A stretch of 40,998 bases of DNA from an uncultured Prolixibacteraceae bacterium (GTDB taxonomy: Bacteria; Bacteroidota; Bacteroidia; Bacteroidales; Prolixibacteraceae). The notes beneath the pieces were generated by a model, which was given only the letters and a program-made list of their open reading frames with translations, had not been told where the DNA came from and searched no databases. The stretch covers positions 1 through 40,998 of the forward strand of contig CALGIG010000006.1 in assembly GCA_937915865.1 (NCBI GenBank), in the 5' to 3' direction. Below are positions 24,701-32,064 of this stretch, in pieces (position 1 is the stretch's first letter; every line of letters begins with the position of its first letter). The translations under genes were made by a program, and so were the position numbers.

Positions 24701-25495
24701 GGTACCGGTTGCAGCACCATTAAAAGGCTCAACAGTTGTTGGAAAATTGTGTGTTTCAGCTTTCAGGGAAAGAACAGTTTCCAGATCAGTCACCTCGAAA
24801 AAGTCGGGCTTGTCCTGCGTTTTTGGTGCGAACTGTTCAACAACCGGACCTTGAACAAACGAACAATTGTCTTTGTACGCCGAAATAATTTTATTGTGAT
24901 TAGTTTGCGAAGTTTTTTTAATCATTTGGAAAAGCGAAAACTCTTGCTCTACACCATCAATCACGAAAGTTCCGTTAAAAATTTTGTGGCGGCAGTGCTC
25001 TGAGTTTACTTGTGAAAAACCGAATACTTCACCATCAGTTAGTTTTCGTCCCAGTTTTTCAGAAACCGAATTCAGGTAACTGATTTCCTCTTCACTCAAA
25101 GCCAACCCTTCCTGTTCATTGTAGGCGGCAATATCTTCAATTTCAAGAATTGGGTCTGGTTTTTTATCGATGGTAAAAATATGCTGATCAAGATTGTGGT
25201 ACAGCGCTTTCAGCATCGGGTCGAATCCTGCGTCAGGAGTAGCGACTTCAATATATTCTTCAATTCGTAGAATACCTGAAATACCCATGTTTTGAGTGAT
25301 TTCTACAGCATTGGTACTCCAGGGTGTAAGCATCTCTTTACGAGGGCCAACAAACCATCCGTTTAAAACTTCGGCGTCGAGCTTTTCAGCTTCACCAAAC
25401 AGCCAAATCAGTTTTGCGATGTTCTCCTGACTTAGTTTGTCAATTGAATTTAAAGCAATTAAAGTGTTTTGCGGAGTTTTAAAGAAAAGAATCAT
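21704..25495 (-). CDS. purL: Phosphoribosylformylglycinamidine synthase (PurL, large single-chain form)
   Basis: A 1263-residue FGAM synthase that converts FGAR, glutamine and ATP to FGAM in purine synthesis. The N-terminal linker and synthetase domains include FGFSQVNSEHCRHKIFNG (split as FGFSQVNSEHC and RHKIFNG) and LKAETHNFPTTVEPFNGAATG (split as LKAETHNFP and NGAATG). The C-terminal glutaminase domain has LGVCNGCQLMVELG with the nucleophile Cys and later the His-Glu pair. Residues of about 296-333, between SYPRNKN and RWENAIPERDW, are a low-similarity insertion encoded by two palindromic repeats at 24497-24604, absent from typical PurL. The frame stays open through it. Transcription probably starts from TATCTTTG at 25557-25550. 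Confidence 0.96.
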   Translation of the reverse strand: MILFFKTPQNTLIALNSIDKLSQENIAKLIWLFGEAEKLDAEVLNGWFVGPRKEMLTPWSTNAVEITQNMGISGILRIEEYIEVATPDAGFDPMLKALYHNLDQHIFTIDKKPDPILEIEDIAAYNEQEGLALSEEEISYLNSVSEKLGRKLTDGEVFGFSQVNSEHCRHKIFNGTFVIDGVEQEFSLFQMIKKTSQTNHNKIISAYKDNCSFVQGPVVEQFAPKTQDKPDFFEVTDLETVLSLKAETHNFPTTVEPFNGAATGTGGEIRDRIAGGKGSLPIAGTAVYMTSYPRNKNASPLNPPKGDLNNQVAENPVEEAGFEASPSGRFGGARWENAIPERDWLYQTPEEILIKASNGASDFGNKFGQPLITGSVLTFEHFENNKKWGFDKVIMLAGGIGFGAKKDSLKDEPTKGDKVVLLGGDNYRIGMGGGAVSSVATGEFENAIELNAVQRANPEMQKRVYNAIRALSESTDNPIITVHDHGAGGHLNCLSELVEATGGKIDTSKLPVGDPTLSQKEIIGNESQERMGLVMHEKDVPLLQRIADRERAPMYVIGEATGDMQFTFENSKTGEKPIDWQLSYMFGKPPKTVLTDTTIAEKFAELEYDQAKIETYLEDVLQLESVACKDWLTNKVDRSVTGRIAKQQSAGELQLPLNNVGVITLDYQGEYGFATTIGHAPVAALVNAEAGSVLSIAESLTNIVFAPLTDRMKGVSLSANWMWPAKNAGENARIYKAVKAASDFAIALGINIPTGKDSMSMTQKYKDGVVYAPGTVIISASGEVSDVKKVVEPVLVNAENSAIYLVDFSGMERRLGGSAFSQIINKLGNLAPTVADPAYFVKTFNTLQDCIDANLILAGHDIASGGLITTLLEMCFGDNHSGLNLDLTGLGETDSVKALFSENPGVVVQVADSAAFEAKMNVAGINVVNIGTPAEKREFIVKNGADSFDFDLNSLRDLWFKTSYLLDRKQSGEKKALERYSNYKKNELKYDFKGFTGKASDLGIDLKRRTPSGVKAAIIREKGVNGDREMAYAMYLAGMDVKDVHMTDLISGRETLEDVNMIVFVGGFSNSDVMGSAKGWAGAFKYNEKAKQALDNFYKREDTLSLGVCNGCQLMVELGLVYPGRPAQPKMLHNESHKFESIFLNVDVLPNNSVMLKSLSGMKLGVWVAHGEGKFSLPQEESAYCIPMKYSNTGYPGNPNGSDYHTAGLCSEDGRHLVMMPHLERAFKPYHWPYYPQERKFDEVAPWIEAFVNAKKWIEKKTK
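24497..24604. repeat. Inverted pair of AAGCCCC-family palindromic repeats inside purL
   Basis: Element 1 (24497-24528, plus strand) reads AGCCCCTCC then CCTCCCCgaaggAGAGGCTT. Element 2 (24573-24602) reads AAGTCCCCCTTTGGGGGA then TTTAGGGGGCTT, in the opposite orientation. They are 44 bp apart. The block inserts roughly 36-38 codons without breaking the frame. The same family occurs at 11322-11350 and 13627-13745. Confidence 0.85.
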
Positions 25496-25549
25496 TTCCT
25501 AATATTTTGGGATAAGTTTTACAAAACCAGCCTGTTTTTATGAATGCCA

Positions 25550-25557
25550 CAAAGATA
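25550..25557 (-). promoter_or_regulatory. Probable purL promoter (-7 element)
   Basis: On the minus strand this reads TATCTTTG, an exact TAnnTTTG match, 55 bp before the purL ATG. No clear -33 element is seen at the right distance. The rest of the 25496-25816 gap is AT-rich and without genes. Confidence 0.55.
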
Positions 25558-25790
25558 AATATTTCAGTTTGATACCCGAGAAAAAAGAAAATAACAGATC
25601 AGTGTTAACAATTGGGTAAAACGAATTTTCTGGTAGAAACAGTTGAAATGAATTGGGAAGATTTCTTTCAATAATCATATTCAAGTATCTATATGTTTGC
25701 TTGTGTGTCAATATTTTTTACGATTCTTAACAAAAATTTCACATTCACCTAAAATTATCTAGATACATTTTAAATAGGATTTTAGTCAAG

Positions 25791-25819
25791 TTTGAAAGAG
25801 AATTTAATCTCTATATTTG
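25791..25819 (+). promoter_or_regulatory. Promoter of the CoA-transferase gene
   Basis: TTTG at 25791-25794 and TATATTTG at 25812-25819, 17 bp apart, match the Bacteroidota -33/-7 consensus. A transcript would begin near 25826, downstream of the TTG at 25817 that opens the frame. The ATG at 25862 is therefore the real start. Confidence 0.75.
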
Positions 25820-25861
25820 CCGCCGTCAAAAAAAATGCAACACATTAAAAATCACTTTATA

Positions 25862-27178
25862 ATGAAGCAAATAAAATACGTCTCTCCAGAAGAAGCAGTT
25901 AAAGTTATCAAATCGGGCGACAGGGTTCACCTTAGTTCTGTTGCAGTTACACCACATACCTTAATCAAACCGATGGTTGAGCGTGGACGCAACGGCGAAC
26001 TTTATGATGTTAAAATTCAACATATTCATATTGAAGGACCTGTTGAATATGCTAATCCTGAATTTGAAGGAATTTTCGTAAGCGAGCAATTTTTTGTTGC
26101 TGGCAATATGCGTAAGCAAACGCAGGCAGGATATGCCGATTACATTCCCGTTTTCCTGAGCGAAACTCAAAAACTGATTCGTGATGGTTACCTGAAAGTA
26201 AATGTTGCTATGGTTATGGTTTCTCCTCCTGACAAGCATGGTTTTGTTTCGCTTGGAACATCTGTTGACGCAACATTGGCTGCAATTGAAACTGCGGATG
26301 TGGTTATTGCAGCAGTTAACCCCAATGTACCACGTTGCTGGGGCGATGCGATGATTAGCACTGATATGATCGATATCTTTGTTGAAGATGATATTCCATT
26401 GTACGCTCATGGTGTAGCTCCGCTTACTGATATTGAAATACAATTAGGTAAAAATGTTGCCGCACTGATTGAAGATGGCGCTTGTTTGCAGATGGGTATT
26501 GGCGGTATTCCAAACGCAGTTCTGGCTCAGTTAGGAAACCACAAAGACCTTGGTGTGCATACCGAGATGTTCTCCGACGGCATCTTGCCATTGGTTGAAA
26601 AAGGAATTGTTACCGGGAAATACAAGAATATCGAAAAAGGGAAAATGGTTGCTTCGTTCCTGATGGGGACAAAAGCCGTTTACGACTTTGTTGATGATAA
26701 CCCAATGGTTGCCATGATGGATGTTGGTCATACCAATAATGTTGCAGTTATTCGCAAACTCGACAAAGTGACTGCCATCAATTCGGCTTTGGCTATCGAT
26801 TTAACTGGTCAGGTATGTGCTGATTCAATCGGAACCAAACATTATTCAGGTGTTGGTGGTCAGATTGACTTTATTCGTGGTGCTGGTCACTCAAAAGGTG
26901 GTAAACCAATTATTGCCATTCCTTCTGTAACTAATAAAGGAGTTTCTAAAATTAGTCCTACATTACTGGAAGGTTCTGGGGTTGTAAGTACCCGTTCGAA
27001 TATGCACTGGGTAGTAACCGAATATGGCGCTGTTAATTTATATGGAAAAACCTTGCAGGAGCGTGCTAAATTGTTGATTTCAATTGCACATCCCGATCAC
27101 AGAGAAGCTTTGGATAAAGCTTCTTTTGAACGCTATGGATCACATTTCCATTTTATTAAAGATAGTAGTAGACTCTAA
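25862..27178 (+). CDS. Acetyl-CoA hydrolase/CoA-transferase family protein
   Basis: A 438-residue family I CoA-transferase, moving CoA between acyl-CoA and a carboxylic acid. HTEMFSDG around residue 230 probably holds the catalytic Glu that forms the CoA thioester. GVGGQIDFIRGAGHSKGG in the second half is the CoA-binding glycine loop. Length is closer to the 4-hydroxybutyrate/butyryl-CoA:acetate group than to the roughly 500-residue succinyl-CoA:acetate enzymes. Upstream of a methylmalonyl-CoA epimerase and decarboxylase operon, a propionyl-CoA:succinate or propionyl-CoA:acetate role is plausible but inferred. The ATG at 25862 is chosen because the open frame upstream starts within the promoter. 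It ends with its own terminator. Confidence 0.9.
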   Translation: MKQIKYVSPEEAVKVIKSGDRVHLSSVAVTPHTLIKPMVERGRNGELYDVKIQHIHIEGPVEYANPEFEGIFVSEQFFVAGNMRKQTQAGYADYIPVFLSETQKLIRDGYLKVNVAMVMVSPPDKHGFVSLGTSVDATLAAIETADVVIAAVNPNVPRCWGDAMISTDMIDIFVEDDIPLYAHGVAPLTDIEIQLGKNVAALIEDGACLQMGIGGIPNAVLAQLGNHKDLGVHTEMFSDGILPLVEKGIVTGKYKNIEKGKMVASFLMGTKAVYDFVDDNPMVAMMDVGHTNNVAVIRKLDKVTAINSALAIDLTGQVCADSIGTKHYSGVGGQIDFIRGAGHSKGGKPIIAIPSVTNKGVSKISPTLLEGSGVVSTRSNMHWVVTEYGAVNLYGKTLQERAKLLISIAHPDHREALDKASFERYGSHFHFIKDSSRL

Positions 27179-27192
27179 ACAAAATAGTAAGG

Positions 27193-27225
27193 AAAGGCAG
27201 GCAAAAAATCTGCCTTTTCTTTTTT
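27193..27225 (+). terminator. Intrinsic terminator after the CoA-transferase gene
   Basis: AAAGGCAG (27193-27200) pairs with CTGCCTTT (27210-27217), followed by TCTTTTTT. It lies 14 bp past the stop codon, separating this gene from the epimerase operon. Confidence 0.85.
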
Positions 27226-27335
27226 CTCTCAATTTGTTTTAAAGTTTTATCGCTTTAAAAAATAATTTAATCTTGAATATTTAGTACGATTTACTGTTGA
27301 AGAACACACGGTTCAAAATTCGAATAATTGAGCAA

Positions 27336-27370
27336 TTGGTTTAAAAAGATAGAATGTAAACGTACTTTTG
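27336..27370 (+). promoter_or_regulatory. Promoter of the methylmalonyl-CoA epimerase/decarboxylase operon
   Basis: TACTTTTG at 27363-27370 is an exact TAnnTTTG -7 match, with TTGG at 27336-27339 as a possible -33 at slightly long spacing. The transcript would start near 27377, about 45 nt before the ATG at 27422. Confidence 0.6.
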
Positions 27371-27421
27371 CAGCCTGAAAAAATACTTATTTAATAATTC
27401 TTTTAATAAACACTTACACAC

Positions 27422-27826
27422 ATGGAAATATCACATATTGAACACATTGGCATTGCTGTTGCCAATCTTGAGGAAGCAATTCCATATTGGGAAAACATTT
27501 TGGGACTGAAATGTTATTCTATTGAAGAAGTTGTTGATCAGAAGGTTAAAACTGCTTTTTTCAAAGTAGGCCAAACAAAGATCGAATTGCTTGAATCAAC
27601 TGATCCTGAAGGGCCTATTGGCAAGTTTATAGAGAAAAAGGGTCCTGGAGTACATCATCTTGCTTTTGCCGTTGAAAATGTAAACGAAGCTTTAACTGAT
27701 GTTGCTTCAAAAGGTGTTCAGCTTATTGATAAAACAAGCCGTAAAGGAGCTGAAGGGCTAAATATTGGGTTCCTTCATCCGAAATCAACACTCGGCGTAT
27801 TAACAGAACTCTGTTCTGATAAATAA
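27422..27826 (+). CDS. mce: Methylmalonyl-CoA epimerase
   Basis: A 134-residue VOC-fold protein interconverting the (R) and (S) forms of methylmalonyl-CoA. It starts with HIEHIGIAVANLEEAIPYW. The second metal-binding strand is seen as GVHHLAFAVENV and the final Glu ligand in LGVLTELC. The length is typical of the family. It is the first gene of the transcript that continues into mmdA 25 bp downstream, so it feeds the decarboxylase with the correct isomer. The mutase that would make methylmalonyl-CoA from succinyl-CoA is not in this window. Confidence 0.95.
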   Translation: MEISHIEHIGIAVANLEEAIPYWENILGLKCYSIEEVVDQKVKTAFFKVGQTKIELLESTDPEGPIGKFIEKKGPGVHHLAFAVENVNEALTDVASKGVQLIDKTSRKGAEGLNIGFLHPKSTLGVLTELCSDK

Positions 27827-27851
27827 ATGAATAATCAATAGATTACAACCT

Positions 27852-29411
27852 ATGAATAATCAGGATAAAATAAAACAATTGATAGATCTTCGGGCGGAAG
27901 CAAAGCTTGGAGGAGGTGCAAAGAGAGTTGATGCTCAACATGCTAAAAATAAGCTTACTGCCCGTGAACGTATTGATGCATTACTTGACGAGGGAAGTTT
28001 TGAAGAATACGATATGTTCGTAACCCACCGTTGTGATAATTTTGGTATGGAAAAGACCAAATTTATGGGCGATGGAGTTGTTACAGGACAAGGAACGATT
28101 GATGGTCGTATCGTATTTATTTACGCTCAGGACTTCACAGTTTTTGGTGGGTCACTTTCTGAAACTTATGCAATGAAGATTTGTAAAGTAATGGATATGG
28201 CCATGAAAGTTGGAGCCCCGATCATTGGTATTAATGACTCTGGTGGTGCTCGTATTCAGGAAGGTGTTACTGCTTTGGCAGGTTATGCTGAAATTTTCCA
28301 GCGTAATATCTTAGCCTCGGGAGTTGTGCCACAAATTTCTGCCATTTTTGGTCCATGCGCAGGTGGTGCTGTTTATTCACCGGCATTGACTGACTTTATT
28401 ATGATGAGCAAAAACACAAGTTACATGTTTGTAACAGGTCCAAAGGTTGTGAAAACAGTAACTGGTGAAATTGTTACCGACGAACAATTGGGTGGAGCCT
28501 CGGTTCATGGTTCAAAATCAGGTGTTTCTCATTTTATTGCCGATGACGAACAGGAAGGTGTATTGTTGATACGTAAGCTTTTAAGCTATTTACCACAAAA
28601 TAACCTCGAAGATCCGGCTTTAGTACATTGTACTGATCCAATAAATAGGCTTGACGATTCATTAAATTCTATTATTCCAGACAATCCCAATAAACCGTAT
28701 GATGTAAAGAATGTGATAAATTCGATAGTTGATAACAGCGAATTTTTTGAAGTTCATCGTCATTATGCTCAGAATATTGTTGTTGGATTTGCCCGCTTTG
28801 ATGGAGTATCGGTTGGTATAGTTGCTAATCAACCCAATTACCTTGCTGGAGTACTTGATATCAACGCTTCGCGTAAAGCTGCCCGTTTTGTACGTTTTTG
28901 CGATGCTTTCAATATTCCGCTTGTAACGTTGGTTGATGTTCCGGGATTTTTGCCTGGTACAACGCAGGAATATGGTGGTATCATTTCGCATGGTGCAAAA
29001 TTGCTTTATGCTTATGGTGAAGCCACTGTTCCAAAAGTTACAATAATCCTTCGTAAAGCTTATGGTGGTGCATATTGTGTTATGAGTTCGAAGCATTTGC
29101 GTGGCGACATAAACTATTCATGGCCAACCGGCGAAATTGCCGTTATGGGACCGAAAGGCGCAATTGAGGTATTGCAAAGTAAAAAGCTTGCAGCAATTGA
29201 AAATGAAGCTGAACGTAGCGAATTTCTTAATAAAGCCGAAACTGATTACAAAGATAAATTTGCTAATCCATACAATGCAGCGCGTTACGGATATATCGAC
29301 GATGTTATCGAACCTCGAAACACCCGATTCCGCATTATCAGAGCATTACAAGGTTTAGCTACTAAAAAAGTGCTTAATCCACCAAAAAAACACTCTAATC
29401 TTCCATTATAA
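27852..29411 (+). CDS. mmdA: Methylmalonyl-CoA decarboxylase alpha / acyl-CoA carboxyltransferase subunit
   Basis: A 519-residue carboxyltransferase of the MmdA/PccB/transcarboxylase-12S family, which moves the carboxyl group from methylmalonyl-CoA to a biotin carrier. It has both crotonase-like halves: GGARIQEGVTALAGYAEI and FGPCAGGAVYSPALTD in the first, GAKLLYAYGEATVPKVT and KAYGGAYCVMSSKHL in the second. Genes for a gamma/delta membrane anchor, a biotin carrier and the Na+-pump beta subunit follow directly. This favours Na+-coupled decarboxylation over ATP-dependent propionyl-CoA carboxylation, since no biotin carboxylase gene is present. The next gene starts 2 bp downstream. Confidence 0.95.
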   Translation: MNNQDKIKQLIDLRAEAKLGGGAKRVDAQHAKNKLTARERIDALLDEGSFEEYDMFVTHRCDNFGMEKTKFMGDGVVTGQGTIDGRIVFIYAQDFTVFGGSLSETYAMKICKVMDMAMKVGAPIIGINDSGGARIQEGVTALAGYAEIFQRNILASGVVPQISAIFGPCAGGAVYSPALTDFIMMSKNTSYMFVTGPKVVKTVTGEIVTDEQLGGASVHGSKSGVSHFIADDEQEGVLLIRKLLSYLPQNNLEDPALVHCTDPINRLDDSLNSIIPDNPNKPYDVKNVINSIVDNSEFFEVHRHYAQNIVVGFARFDGVSVGIVANQPNYLAGVLDINASRKAARFVRFCDAFNIPLVTLVDVPGFLPGTTQEYGGIISHGAKLLYAYGEATVPKVTIILRKAYGGAYCVMSSKHLRGDINYSWPTGEIAVMGPKGAIEVLQSKKLAAIENEAERSEFLNKAETDYKDKFANPYNAARYGYIDDVIEPRNTRFRIIRALQGLATKKVLNPPKKHSNLPL

Positions 29412-29413
29412 TT

Positions 29414-29779
29414 ATGAAGCTACTTTTTGTCTTTTTACAATTCGGAGCTAGTACAACTGAACCATTGTCGAGTGCTCAATTCTTTGGGTTCTGGGGTGTT
29501 GTTCTCTTGTTAGTTGTTCTTTTTATCGTCTTTTATATTCGCACAAACAAGCTTGTTGCTGAAAAACAACAAGCGAGTGGCGTAAATATCGATGAGCGAA
29601 ATTCTACTAACGAAAATGATGTAGAAGAAGAAACTGCAGCTGCAATCGCTTTAGCCATTCACATGTATAAAACTGACTTGCATGATAAAGAAAGTTTCAC
29701 TATTACCTTAAAAAAAGTATCCAGGATTTATTCGCCCTGGAGTTCAAAGATTTACACATTAAGACAAAATCCCAGATAA
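29414..29779 (+). CDS. Na+-pump decarboxylase gamma/delta subunit (OadG/MmdD type)
   Basis: A 121-residue small membrane protein with one transmembrane helix at about residues 24-43 (FGFWGVVLLLVVLFIVFYIR), a charged linker, and a C-terminal segment. Position, size and the single N-terminal helix fit the OadG/MmdD subunit that anchors the carboxyltransferase to the beta subunit. The EEETAAAIALAIHMYK motif at 73-88 is typical of these subunits in Bacteroidota-like operons. It begins 2 bp after mmdA and ends 7 bp before the biotin carrier gene. Sequence divergence in this family means the call rests partly on context. Confidence 0.85.
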   Translation: MKLLFVFLQFGASTTEPLSSAQFFGFWGVVLLLVVLFIVFYIRTNKLVAEKQQASGVNIDERNSTNENDVEEETAAAIALAIHMYKTDLHDKESFTITLKKVSRIYSPWSSKIYTLRQNPR

Positions 29780-29786
29780 AATAAAC

Positions 29787-30227
29787 ATGAAAAAGTTCTC
29801 ATTCACCATAAATGGCAACTCTTACGATTGTGAAATAAAAAACGTAGAGGATAATATGGCCGAAGTTGAAGTTAATGGAGTTTCCTATTCTGTAGAATTC
29901 GACAGAGTTTTGGAAACGACAAAAACTCCTAAATTAGTTCGTACTGAAGCAGTACCTTCAACCGATATTCACCGTGCTGAACAAAAAACAAGTTCTCCGG
30001 CAGGACCCAAAGGATCTGGATTTATTAAGTCTCCACTTCCTGGGACAATCGTTAATCTGAGTATTAGTGTCGGCGACAATGTTCGGGCAGGCGACAAATT
30101 ACTTACTCTTGAAGCTATGAAAATGGAAAACATTATCAATTCGGATAAGAGTGGTAAAATAGTCAAAATCAACTACAAAGAAGGTGATACTGTGATGGAA
30201 GGTGATATTTTAATTGAGATTGGATAA
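29787..30227 (+). CDS. mmdC: Biotin carboxyl carrier protein of the decarboxylase (MmdC/1.3S type)
   Basis: A 146-residue carrier protein. The C-terminal biotinyl domain (about residues 77-146) has EAMKMENII at 109-117 with biotinylated lysine K112, and IKSPLPGTIVNLSISVGD upstream. The N-terminal region (1-45) is a small folded segment, and a Pro/Ser/Lys-rich linker lies between. It should shuttle the carboxyl group from MmdA to the membrane beta subunit. It may also serve the biotin-less carboxyltransferase at 19202-20902. Genes on either side are within 25 bp. Confidence 0.95.
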   Translation: MKKFSFTINGNSYDCEIKNVEDNMAEVEVNGVSYSVEFDRVLETTKTPKLVRTEAVPSTDIHRAEQKTSSPAGPKGSGFIKSPLPGTIVNLSISVGDNVRAGDKLLTLEAMKMENIINSDKSGKIVKINYKEGDTVMEGDILIEIG

Positions 30228-30248
30228 TTAATTTAAACACCTAAGATT

Positions 30249-30437
30249 ATGCAGATCATTTATAACATAGCTTTGATTTACGGATTAACTTTTGTGATTG
30301 GATTTTTTGTGTCGACAGTTATTTGGATATTGTTTAACTCGATGACAAGTAAAAACTCCAATAGACTTACAACTCTTCGCGAATCATATAGCGAAATGAA
30401 GAGACTGAAATTTAAAAACGCTAAATCGGCGAAGTAA
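30249..30437 (+). CDS. Small single-helix membrane protein of unknown function in the Na+ pump operon
   Basis: A 62-residue protein with one transmembrane helix at about residues 6-29 (IALIYGLTFVIGFFVSTVIW) and a strongly basic cytoplasmic tail (SYSEMKRLKFKNAKSAK). It is encoded between the biotin carrier (21 bp upstream) and the beta subunit (25 bp downstream) on the same strand, so co-expression is very likely. I do not recognise a domain. The Veillonella methylmalonyl-CoA decarboxylase has a small extra epsilon subunit, but homology cannot be claimed from this sequence. It may be an assembly or stability factor for the pump. Confidence 0.7.
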   Translation: MQIIYNIALIYGLTFVIGFFVSTVIWILFNSMTSKNSNRLTTLRESYSEMKRLKFKNAKSAK

Positions 30438-30462
30438 ATAACATTGAAGAAACAAAATTAAA

Positions 30463-31677
30463 ATGGAAATATTTTATAAACTCTTTCAAGGTTTTTCGAC
30501 CTTAGCGTTGTCTGAACCAGCTATTGCATTTACCCGTATTGGTCTTATTTTTTTGGGATTATTACTGGTTTATTTAGGGCGAAAAGGAATATTGGAGCCT
30601 CTGTTGATGATTCCAATGGGATTAGGAATGGCAACGATCAACGCAAGTATTATTTTCTTACCTGGTGGAACAGCCCAAGGAAACTTATTCGTTGATCCTT
30701 TAGTAACAGATATTAATCAATTGCTTGATATTTTGCAGATTAATTTCTTGCAACCTATTTACACCTATATGTTTAGCAATGGTTTAATTGCATGTTTCAT
30801 TTTCATGGGTATCGGCTCAATGATTGATATTGGTTATATTTTGCAACGTCCATTTTCGAGCATGTTGCTGGCTTTGTTTGCAGAACTTGGAACTTTTGCT
30901 ACCTTGCCTATTGCCATGGCAATGGGGCTTGACTTAAAGGAATCGGCCTCTATTTCGATGGTTGGTGGAGCTGATGGTCCAATGGTATTATATACCTCGC
31001 TTGTACTCTCCAAACATTTGTTTGTGCCAATTACCGTTGTCGCATACCTCTATCTGGGATTAACCTACGGTGGTTATCCGTACCTTATTAGGTTATTAGT
31101 ACCCAAAAGGTTAAGAGCAATTAAAGTAGAACACACGAAACCAGCGAAACCGGTTTCTCAGGGAATGAAATTAGGGTTGGCTGTTATTCTTTGTGTTATA
31201 CTTTGCTTCTTGTTCCCTGTTGCATCTCCATTGTTCTTTTCTTTGTTCATAGGTATTGCAATTCGTGAATCAGGGTTAACTCATATCCAGAATTTTATTG
31301 AGGGTCCGTTGTTGTATGGCTCTACTTTTTTACTTGGCATTCTTTTAGGTATTCTTTGTGAAGCCCATTTACTTTTAAATCCAAAAATATTGGTATTACT
31401 TGTTCTTGGTATAATAGCTTTATTCATATCGGGTGTAGGTGGTATTATTGGCGGATACGTGATGTTTTTTATCAAGAAAGGAAATTTCAATCCAGCCATC
31501 GGTATTGCTGGGGTAAGTTGTGTTCCAAGTACTGCTAAAGTGGTTCAGAAAGAAGTGAGTAAAGTAAATCCCAATGCTATTGTTTTACCTGAAGCTTTAG
31601 GCGCTAATATCATGGGAGTAATTACCACAGCTATTATTACAGGTTTATTTGTTACACTTATACCACTTATTAAGTAA
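30463..31677 (+). CDS. mmdB: Na+-translocating decarboxylase beta subunit (OadB/MmdB type)
   Basis: A 404-residue integral membrane subunit that decarboxylates carboxybiotin and pumps Na+. It has about nine or more hydrophobic segments. VGGADGPMVLYTS (167-179) contains D171, equivalent to the essential Asp of OadB. The C-terminal GIAGVSCVPSTAKVVQKE and NAIVLPEALGANIMGVI segments are also family hallmarks. GNLFVDPLVTDINQL at 73-87 is in an extended N-terminal loop. It is the last gene of the epimerase-decarboxylase operon and is followed by a strong terminator. Confidence 0.95.
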   Translation: MEIFYKLFQGFSTLALSEPAIAFTRIGLIFLGLLLVYLGRKGILEPLLMIPMGLGMATINASIIFLPGGTAQGNLFVDPLVTDINQLLDILQINFLQPIYTYMFSNGLIACFIFMGIGSMIDIGYILQRPFSSMLLALFAELGTFATLPIAMAMGLDLKESASISMVGGADGPMVLYTSLVLSKHLFVPITVVAYLYLGLTYGGYPYLIRLLVPKRLRAIKVEHTKPAKPVSQGMKLGLAVILCVILCFLFPVASPLFFSLFIGIAIRESGLTHIQNFIEGPLLYGSTFLLGILLGILCEAHLLLNPKILVLLVLGIIALFISGVGGIIGGYVMFFIKKGNFNPAIGIAGVSCVPSTAKVVQKEVSKVNPNAIVLPEALGANIMGVITTAIITGLFVTLIPLIK

Positions 31678-31696
31678 CCGGGTTGGTAATATATTT

Positions 31697-31738
31697 AAAA
31701 GCGGTGAACCTACTTTGAAAGGTTCACCGCTTTTTTTA
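31697..31738 (+). terminator. Intrinsic terminator of the decarboxylase operon
   Basis: AAAAGCGGTGAACC (31697-31710) pairs perfectly with GGTTCACCGCTTTT (31721-31734), followed by a T run. It ends transcription after the beta subunit, so the downstream small RNA candidates need their own promoters. Confidence 0.92.
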
Positions 31739-31834
31739 TATTGTTCCCCTGAGCAACCTTAATATTTATTAACGGTTGCTCACAAATCCTTTAACTTCAT
31801 TTAATAATTAATTTTCCTAACTTCCGATTTGTGA

Positions 31835-31929
31835 CCCTATATTTGTAGTACATTTTTTTTCATAAGTTTAGGTTTAGTTAGGTTAGTTAGTTTAAGAGAG
31901 AAAAGGTAGGACAGAGGTTCTACCTTTTT
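31835..31929 (+). ncRNA. Candidate small RNA, tandem copy 1 (promoter included)
   Basis: TATATTTG at 31838-31845 is a consensus -7 element. A transcript starting near 31852 would be about 78 nt. It begins with a T run, carries repeated TTAG units (AGGTTTAGTTAGGTTAGTTAG), then AAGAGAG, and ends in a terminator with stem AAAGGTAG/CTACCTTT and a T run at 31924-31929. No open frame with a credible start is present. The 95-bp block matches the second copy 230 bp downstream with only two mismatches, while flanking DNA has diverged. This suggests selection on the RNA. Confidence 0.55.
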
Positions 31930-32064
31930 AATTTATATTTTAATTTATTTTTTGTATACGCCTGTAGTTTTTTTGTTTGGCGTGCCTTAAGATTTAATTA
32001 ACATTGAGAAAACAATTCCTTCAATTTCTTTTAATGATTATTTTCCATTGCAATCGATTTCACT

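Noticed and set aside
27237..27260. TTTTAAAG/CTTTAAAA inverted repeat upstream of mce
   Set aside because: Composed only of A/T-rich arms in AT-rich DNA; too likely by chance to report as an operator.
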